Shown piece after piece: positions 59,575 to 64,000 of a DNA stretch of 64,000 nucleotides (positions within the stretch are counted from its first letter, which is position 1; the number at the start of each line of letters is the position of its first letter). The notes under the pieces were generated by a model. It worked only from the letters and a program-made list of their open reading frames with translations. It had not been told where the DNA came from and did no database searches. The DNA is from Streptomyces violaceorubidus (GTDB lineage Bacteria; Actinomycetota; Actinomycetes; Streptomycetales; Streptomycetaceae), in assembly GCF_000717995.1 (NCBI RefSeq), contig NZ_JODM01000028.1:19673-83672 (forward strand), read 5' to 3'. A program made the translations under genes and the position numbers.

Positions 59575-60467
59575 GATGTGCCCTTCTCGGTTATCGGCTG
59601 TGCTGTACGTACGATCACACTCGGTGCGGCCGGCAGCTTGAGGTCGTCCGCGACGGAGATGGCGGTCCGGATGCCGTAGCTCTCCTGCAGCGCATGCAGG
59701 TACAGCCCGTCGGCACTGTCCTGGAACCCCCTGCTGAGCCGCTCGCCGTCCCCCACCGCGAGCACCGTGTACGGCGGCACCAGCGGCCTGTTGTCGACCA
59801 GTATCGCGTCACCGGCGGCCCTGATCGCCGACAGTGCCGTCAGACGCTGACCGTTGATGGAGATCGCCTCGGCGCCGGACTCCCACAACCCGTTGACCAC
59901 GCGCTGCATGTCCCGGTCCCGCACCCGGCCCGTGTCGGAGAACCCGGAGGTGCCGCGCGGCTGCCCGTCGGCGCCCGTGCCGACGTCCTTGGCGTCGTCC
60001 ACCACGAGCTTCACGCCGGGGCCGTGCACTTCCACCGCGCCCGACAGCATGCCCACCAGGTCGGACCGGTCGCCGTCGCCGCTCTTCTCCAGCGCCTCGC
60101 GTCGGCGGGTGTTCACGTCGTCGCGCAGTTCGTCGACGCTCTTCTCGAGCTTGTCGGCCGCCGAGGTCTCCGCCTCTATGCGGTCGACCAGCTCTTGACG
60201 CTCCTTCGCGACGACGGGAGCGGCGACCCGGGCCTGGGCCGCGCCGACCGTCACGACCAGGGCTGCGAGGACCAGACCGGCCGCCAGGCCCAGCTTGGCG
60301 CGCAGTGTCTTGGGCATGCCGCCGCTGCCGTCGGCCTTCTTCCGCGCGGCGGCCTCGGCGTATCCGTCGTCGAGGCTGTGGTCCATGACGTTGGTGAGCA
60401 AGGACATGGACGCGTCCGGACGCGCGGGCCGCGTGGATGTGCTCCGAACGGGGGGTGGCTGCGGCAT
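59571..60467 (-). CDS. DUF881 envelope protein (first copy)
   Basis: A 298-residue protein of the same family as the DUF881 gene two positions on. A cytosolic N terminus with MSLLTNVMDHSLDDGYAEAA leads to one transmembrane helix (LGLAAGLVLAALVVTVGAAQ), a coiled coil (KERQELVDRIEAETSAADKL to about residue 115), and the DUF881 domain (GPGVKLVVDDAKDVG, WESGAEAISINGQRLTALSA, VDNRPLVPPYTVLAVGDGER). Its stop overlaps the GTG of the Sbp gene (GTGA). Position matches Rv1823. A strong hairpin separates it from the sugar nucleotidyltransferase gene. Confidence 0.9.
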   Translation of the reverse strand: MPQPPPVRSTSTRPARPDASMSLLTNVMDHSLDDGYAEAAARKKADGSGGMPKTLRAKLGLAAGLVLAALVVTVGAAQARVAAPVVAKERQELVDRIEAETSAADKLEKSVDELRDDVNTRRREALEKSGDGDRSDLVGMLSGAVEVHGPGVKLVVDDAKDVGTGADGQPRGTSGFSDTGRVRDRDMQRVVNGLWESGAEAISINGQRLTALSAIRAAGDAILVDNRPLVPPYTVLAVGDGERLSRGFQDSADGLYLHALQESYGIRTAISVADDLKLPAAPSVIVRTAQPITEKGTS

Positions 60468-60516
60468 GCCGCACATCGTCGCACGCCACCGCCACTACCT
60501 CCGAACGGGCCCACCG

Positions 60517-60558
60517 GCGTGCCGGACAGGCCCCCTTGGGGACACTTGTCCGGCACGC
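60517..60558 (-). terminator. Strong hairpin terminator
   Basis: Twelve-bp perfect arms GCGTGCCGGACA and TGTCCGGCACGC with an inner CCCC/GGGG pairing lie 18 bases downstream of the nucleotidyltransferase stop and 50 bases upstream of the DUF881 start. It probably separates the two transcription units. Confidence 0.8.
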
Positions 60559-60575
60559 ACGCGTGCGGCGCGTTT

Positions 60576-63071
60576 TCAGCGGCCGGCGCTGTCCACCACC
60601 GCTGCCCACTCGTCCAGCAGCGCCTGCGCGGAGGCGTCGTCGGGGCCCTCGGCCCACAGGTGCGTAACCGCTTCCGCCGGGTCGGGCAGGACCATCACCC
60701 AGCGTCCGTCGGCCTCGACCACCCGCACCCCGTCCGTGGTGTCCACGAACCGGTCTCCGGCCGCCTCGACGACCCTCCGCATCACGAGGCCCTTGACGGC
60801 CCACGGCGTGGCCAGATCACGCTTGAGGACGTGGGCCCGCGGGATCCGCGCGTCGATCTGGCTCAGCGTGAGCTGGGTGCGCGCGACCAGACCGATCAGC
60901 CGCACGAAGGCCGCCGTGCCGTCGTAGACGCTGCTGAACTCGGGGACGATGAAGCCGCCCTTGCCGTCGCCTCCGAAGATCGCACCCTCCTCGCCGCCGA
61001 CCCGGGTCAGGTCGTCCGGAGAGGTGGTCGTCCACTCGACCTGTGTGCCGTGGTAGGCGGCGACCTGCTCGGCGATTCTCGTCGTCGTCACCGGGAGTGC
61101 GACCCGGCCGCTGCGCCGCTCGGCCGCGATCAGGTCGAGCATCACCAGCAGCGCCCGGTCGTCCTCAATGATGCGGCCCTTCTCGTCGACGAGCGAGAGC
61201 CGCTCACCGACCGGGTCGAACCGCACACCGAAGGCGGCCCGCGAGGACGCCACGATCTCCCCGAGGCGTACCAGACCGGACCGCCGCATGTCGGCGGACT
61301 CGGTGGGCCTGGCCTCGTCGAGGCCTGGGTTGATGGTCAGCGAGTCGACGCCCAGCTTCCCGAGCAGGCTCGGCAGCACCAGCCCCGCGCTTCCGTTGGA
61401 CGCGTCCACGACCACCTTGAGCCCGGACTCGGCGATGCCGGTGATGTCGACGTTGCGCAGCAGGGACCCGGTGTACGAGTCGAACACGCTGGACGGGAAG
61501 TGCAGGTCCCCGATCTCGCCGGGGAACGCCCGCCGGTACTCCTGCCGCGCGAACACCCGGTCCAGCTTCCGCTGGCTGCCCTGGGACAGGTCGGCGCCCT
61601 GGCCGTCGAAGAACATGATGTCGACGGAGTCCGGCACCCCCAGGGTGGTCCGGATCATGATCCCGCCGGCACTGCCCCGCGCGGTCTGCTGCCGTGCCAC
61701 GGGCAGCGGTACGTTCTCCAGGTCGCGTACGTCGATGGCGCTGGCCTGCAGCGCGGAGATCACCGCCCGCTTCAGCGCACGCGCGCCACGGGAGTGGTCC
61801 CGGGCCGTGGTGACGGTCGAGCCCTTCTTCAGGGTCGTCGCGTACGCCCCGGCCAGCCGCACGGCGAGCTCCGGGGTGATCTCGACGTTCAGGATGCCGG
61901 AAACCCCGCGGGCGCCGAAGAGATGCGCCTGTCCCCGGGATTCCCAGATCACCGAGGTGTTGACGAAGGCACCGGCCTCGATGGTCTTGAACGGGTAGAC
62001 CCGCACATTGCCCTGGATGATCGATTCTTCGCCGACCAGGCACTCGTCGCCGATGACCGCGCCGTCCTCGATCCGCGCGGCCCGCATGATGTCGGTGTTC
62101 TTCCCCACCACGCAGCCCCGCAGGTTGCTGTGCGGCCCGACATAGACGTTGTCGGCCACGACGGCCTTGTGCAGGAAGGCGCCGCTCTTGACGACGACGT
62201 TGGACCCGACGACCGTGTGTTCCCGGATTTCGGCGCCGGCCTCGACCTTGGCGTAGTCGCCCACGTACAGGGGCCCGCGCAGCACGGCGTCGGGATGGAC
62301 CTCGGCGCCCTCGGCGACCCAGACCCCGGGCGAGATCTCGAAGCCGTCGATGTCGACGTCGACCTTGCGCTCCAGAACGTCGGCCTGGGCCTTCACATAA
62401 CTCTCGTGGGTACCGACGTCCTCCCAGTAGCCCTCGGCGACGTAGCCGTAGATGGGCTTGCCTTCCTTCATCAGCTGGGGGAAGACGTCACCGGACCAGT
62501 CCACGGGCACATCGGGGTCGACGTAGTCGAAGACCTCGGGCTCCATCACGTAGATCCCGGTGTTCACGGTGTCCGAGAAGACCTGGCCCCACGTCGGCTT
62601 CTCCAGGAAGCGCTCGACCTTGCCCTCTTCGTCGACGATGGTGATACCGAATTCCAGCGGGTTGGGCACACGCGTCAGGCACACCGTGACGAGCGCACCC
62701 TTTTCCTTGTGGAAATTGATCAGGTCGGTGAGGTCGAAGTCGGTCAGGGCATCGCCGGAAATAACGAGGAAGGCGTCGTCCTTCAGTGCCTCCTCGGCGT
62801 TCTTGACGCTTCCGGCGGTACCGAGTGGCTTCTCCTCGTTGGCATAGGTGAGCTCCATGCCGAGCTCCTCGCCGTCACCGAAGTAGTTCTTGACCAGTGA
62901 GGCCAGGAACTGGACGGTCACGACGGTCTCATTGAGCCCATGCCTTTTGAGCAACCTGAGCACATGCTCCATGATCGGCCGGTTGACCACCGGCAGGAGC
63001 GGCTTGGGCATGCTCGAGGTCATGGGACGAAGGCGCGTGCCTTCGCCTCCAGCCATCACGACGGCCTTCAT
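60576..63071 (-). CDS. Mannose-1-phosphate guanylyltransferase fused to pseudo-phosphomannomutase
   Basis: An 831-residue two-enzyme fusion. Residues 1-240 are a sugar nucleotidyltransferase ([10 protein letters not shown] at 7-16, [12 protein letters not shown] and [11 protein letters not shown]), residues about 255-370 a left-handed beta-helix (hexapeptide repeats), and residues about 385-831 a phosphomannomutase-like domain ([36 protein letters not shown]). In the mutase part the catalytic phosphoserine motif TASHNP is replaced by [11 protein letters not shown], and the Mg-binding DGDxDR loop reads DPVGERL, so that domain should be catalytically dead. It supplies GDP-mannose or a related activated sugar. 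AGGAGG precedes the ATG. It lies between the cardiolipin synthase and DUF881 genes. Confidence 0.93.
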   Translation of the reverse strand: MKAVVMAGGEGTRLRPMTSSMPKPLLPVVNRPIMEHVLRLLKRHGLNETVVTVQFLASLVKNYFGDGEELGMELTYANEEKPLGTAGSVKNAEEALKDDAFLVISGDALTDFDLTDLINFHKEKGALVTVCLTRVPNPLEFGITIVDEEGKVERFLEKPTWGQVFSDTVNTGIYVMEPEVFDYVDPDVPVDWSGDVFPQLMKEGKPIYGYVAEGYWEDVGTHESYVKAQADVLERKVDVDIDGFEISPGVWVAEGAEVHPDAVLRGPLYVGDYAKVEAGAEIREHTVVGSNVVVKSGAFLHKAVVADNVYVGPHSNLRGCVVGKNTDIMRAARIEDGAVIGDECLVGEESIIQGNVRVYPFKTIEAGAFVNTSVIWESRGQAHLFGARGVSGILNVEITPELAVRLAGAYATTLKKGSTVTTARDHSRGARALKRAVISALQASAIDVRDLENVPLPVARQQTARGSAGGIMIRTTLGVPDSVDIMFFDGQGADLSQGSQRKLDRVFARQEYRRAFPGEIGDLHFPSSVFDSYTGSLLRNVDITGIAESGLKVVVDASNGSAGLVLPSLLGKLGVDSLTINPGLDEARPTESADMRRSGLVRLGEIVASSRAAFGVRFDPVGERLSLVDEKGRIIEDDRALLVMLDLIAAERRSGRVALPVTTTRIAEQVAAYHGTQVEWTTTSPDDLTRVGGEEGAIFGGDGKGGFIVPEFSSVYDGTAAFVRLIGLVARTQLTLSQIDARIPRAHVLKRDLATPWAVKGLVMRRVVEAAGDRFVDTTDGVRVVEADGRWVMVLPDPAEAVTHLWAEGPDDASAQALLDEWAAVVDSAGR

Positions 63072-63183
63072 GTCGGAAGCTTCCTCCTCTGAGAGACGAC
63101 GGTTTAGCCGACTTCACCCGTCCAGGGTCCCGCACTTTTCCAGCGGGGGCCATCCGGCCACCGGGACCGCGGAATCAGCGAGT

Positions 63184-63792
63184 TCAATCGGCTGCGATGT
63201 CCGCGCGTACCAGCCGGCGGACCTGCACCACATAGAGAACACCTGCCCACCAGTACAGGGTTGTACCCCATCCTGCGAACGCCCATCCGAAAACAGCGGC
63301 GAGTGACGCGATCCATCCGCTTCCGTCGCTCAGCAGAAGCAAGGGGAAGGCGTACATGAGGTTGAACGTGGCGGCCTTGCCCAGGAAGTTCACCTGCGGC
63401 GGCGGATAGCCGTGGCGCCGGAGGATCCCCACCATGACCAGCAGCATCGCTTCACGGGCAAGCAGTACAAGGGTCAACCAGAGCGGGAGAATCTCGCGCC
63501 AGGTGAGACCCACCAGGGTGGAGAGGATATAGAGCCGGTCGGCCGCCGGGTCCAGCAGCCGGCCCAGGCTGCTGATCTGGTTCCAACGCCGCGCGAGTTT
63601 TCCGTCCAGGTAGTCGCTGACCCCGCTCAGGGCCAGCACCAACAGCGCCCAGCCGTCGCTCTGCGGACCGCCGAACTCGGGCCGCAGGATGAGCCACAGG
63701 AACAAGGGCACGCCGAGCAGGCGCGCCATGCTGAGGATGTTCGGGATGGTGAGGACCCGGTCGGTCTGCACGCGGGTCTCCTGGACCTCCAC
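63184..63792 (-). CDS. cls: Cardiolipin synthase (CDP-alcohol phosphatidyltransferase type)
   Basis: A 202-residue membrane enzyme with the CDP-alcohol phosphotransferase motif DYLDGKLARRWNQISSLGRL-LDPAAD (D-x2-DG-x2-AR-x8-G-x3-D-x3-D) near residues 55-80 and about five hydrophobic segments (WALLVLALSGV, ILPLWLTLVLLAREAMLLVM, FNLMYAFPLLLL, AAVFGWAFAGWGTTLYWW). In Streptomyces coelicolor the orthologous CDP-AP enzyme makes cardiolipin from phosphatidylglycerol and CDP-diacylglycerol, so this is not a PgsA. The GTG start has CAGGAGG 7 bases upstream; the frame stays open further upstream. It is the first gene after the rrn operon and lies at the head of the conserved cluster. Confidence 0.9.
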   Translation of the reverse strand: MEVQETRVQTDRVLTIPNILSMARLLGVPLFLWLILRPEFGGPQSDGWALLVLALSGVSDYLDGKLARRWNQISSLGRLLDPAADRLYILSTLVGLTWREILPLWLTLVLLAREAMLLVMVGILRRHGYPPPQVNFLGKAATFNLMYAFPLLLLSDGSGWIASLAAVFGWAFAGWGTTLYWWAGVLYVVQVRRLVRADIAAD

Positions 63793-63848
63793 GCGGGGGC
63801 CTCCTGGGGGAAACGAGCCAATGATGCTCACTGACCTTACCTCAACGC

Positions 63849-63892
63849 AAAAAAGCTCTGGCTCTCGGGCTGCGTGCCCAAGAGCCAGAGCT
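63849..63892 (-). terminator. Rho-independent terminator of the rrn operon
   Basis: On the minus strand the 12-bp perfect stem AGCTCTGGCTCT / AGAGCCAGAGCT is followed by TTTTTT, a classical intrinsic terminator just past the 5S rRNA. It is one of the few in the window with a real U-tract. Confidence 0.95.
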
Positions 63893-63898
63893 CTAAAA

Positions 63899-64000
63899 GG
63901 AGTTCGGCGGCGTCCTACTCTCCCACAGGGTCCCCCCTGCAGTACCATCGGCGCTGTAAGGCTTAGCTTCCGGGTTCGAAATGTAACCGGGCGTTTCCCC
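63899..64000 (-). rRNA. rrf: 5S ribosomal RNA, 3' part (cut by window edge)
   Basis: The minus-strand sequence reads GGGGAAACGCCCGGTTACAT, then AACCCGGAAGCTAAGCCTTA, GCGCCGATGGTACTGCAGGG and AGAGTAGGACGCCGCCGAAC, which is the standard actinobacterial 5S rRNA. About 102 of about 120 bases are inside the window; the 5' end and the 23S and 16S genes of the operon must lie to the right. The 3' end is set at GGAGTTC next to the terminator. Confidence 0.97.

Noticed and set aside
59694..62900. A 1068-codon plus-strand frame
   Set aside because: It is antisense to DUF881 and the nucleotidyltransferase and has no recognisable domain.

Overview
The window is a strongly GC-rich actinobacterial chromosome segment and almost certainly Streptomyces. 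The evidence is the GC-saturated third codon positions, frequent GTG starts, GC-rich hairpins without U-tracts as terminators, and several Streptomyces-typical genes: a divergent third EF-Tu (tuf3), a DUF5999 protein, a chromosomal Lnt, a CDP-alcohol-type cardiolipin synthase and a tandem glycine riboswitch before gcvP. No insertion sequences, phage genes, CRISPR arrays, tRNAs or biosynthetic clusters were seen. The only rRNA is the 3' part of a 5S rRNA at the right edge on the minus strand, so an rrn operon enters from the right.

Layout. 0-20 kb holds housekeeping and accessory genes: YigZ, a CoA-binding protein, a decayed 4-hydroxybenzoate hydroxylase, a divergent ArsR/CDF metal-efflux pair, YbaK, two left-handed beta-helix enzymes (one a gamma carbonic anhydrase), two DedA/TVP38 membrane proteins, tuf3, an AlkD-like protein, uppP, lnt, and a deletion scar with two gene tails near 19 kb. 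20-30 kb holds ung, a family 5 substrate-binding lipoprotein, two SDR/FabG reductases, a coupled HipA-like kinase/DUF3037 pair, an aminopeptidase P and a TrmB-LuxR regulator. 30-41 kb holds regulator/effector pairs: a Rieske lipoprotein with a PPOX enzyme, LysR with EamA, MocR with PPOX, two EamA exporters flanking a possible leader peptide and structured RNA, a PadR regulator, and a phzF with a single-base frameshift. 41-50 kb holds a glutamate-cysteine ligase family protein, a LacI regulator and a complete molybdate module (HTH-Mop regulator, modA, modB, modC, di-Mop protein).

50-64 kb is the most conserved part. Read on the minus strand it runs cardiolipin synthase, mannose-1-phosphate guanylyltransferase fused to a degenerate phosphomannomutase domain, DUF881-Sbp-DUF881, FHA protein (GarA/OdhI type), FtsR, DUF151 nuclease, MerR (ResR/McdR type), DinB and, across a convergent PRC-barrel gene, riboswitch-controlled gcvP. 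This matches the Mycobacterium tuberculosis Rv1822-Rv1832 order as I remember it, but without gcvH and with the sugar nucleotidyltransferase and dinB inserted. It links envelope lipid and GDP-mannose supply, division regulators, a kinase-responsive FHA switch and glycine/nitrogen metabolism.

No obviously new defence or biosynthetic system was found. The best leads are the EamA leader RNA, the dual-start FHA protein, the pseudo-phosphomannomutase fusion, the HipA-like/DUF3037 pair, and three decaying loci (pobA-like, a scar at 19 kb, phzF).
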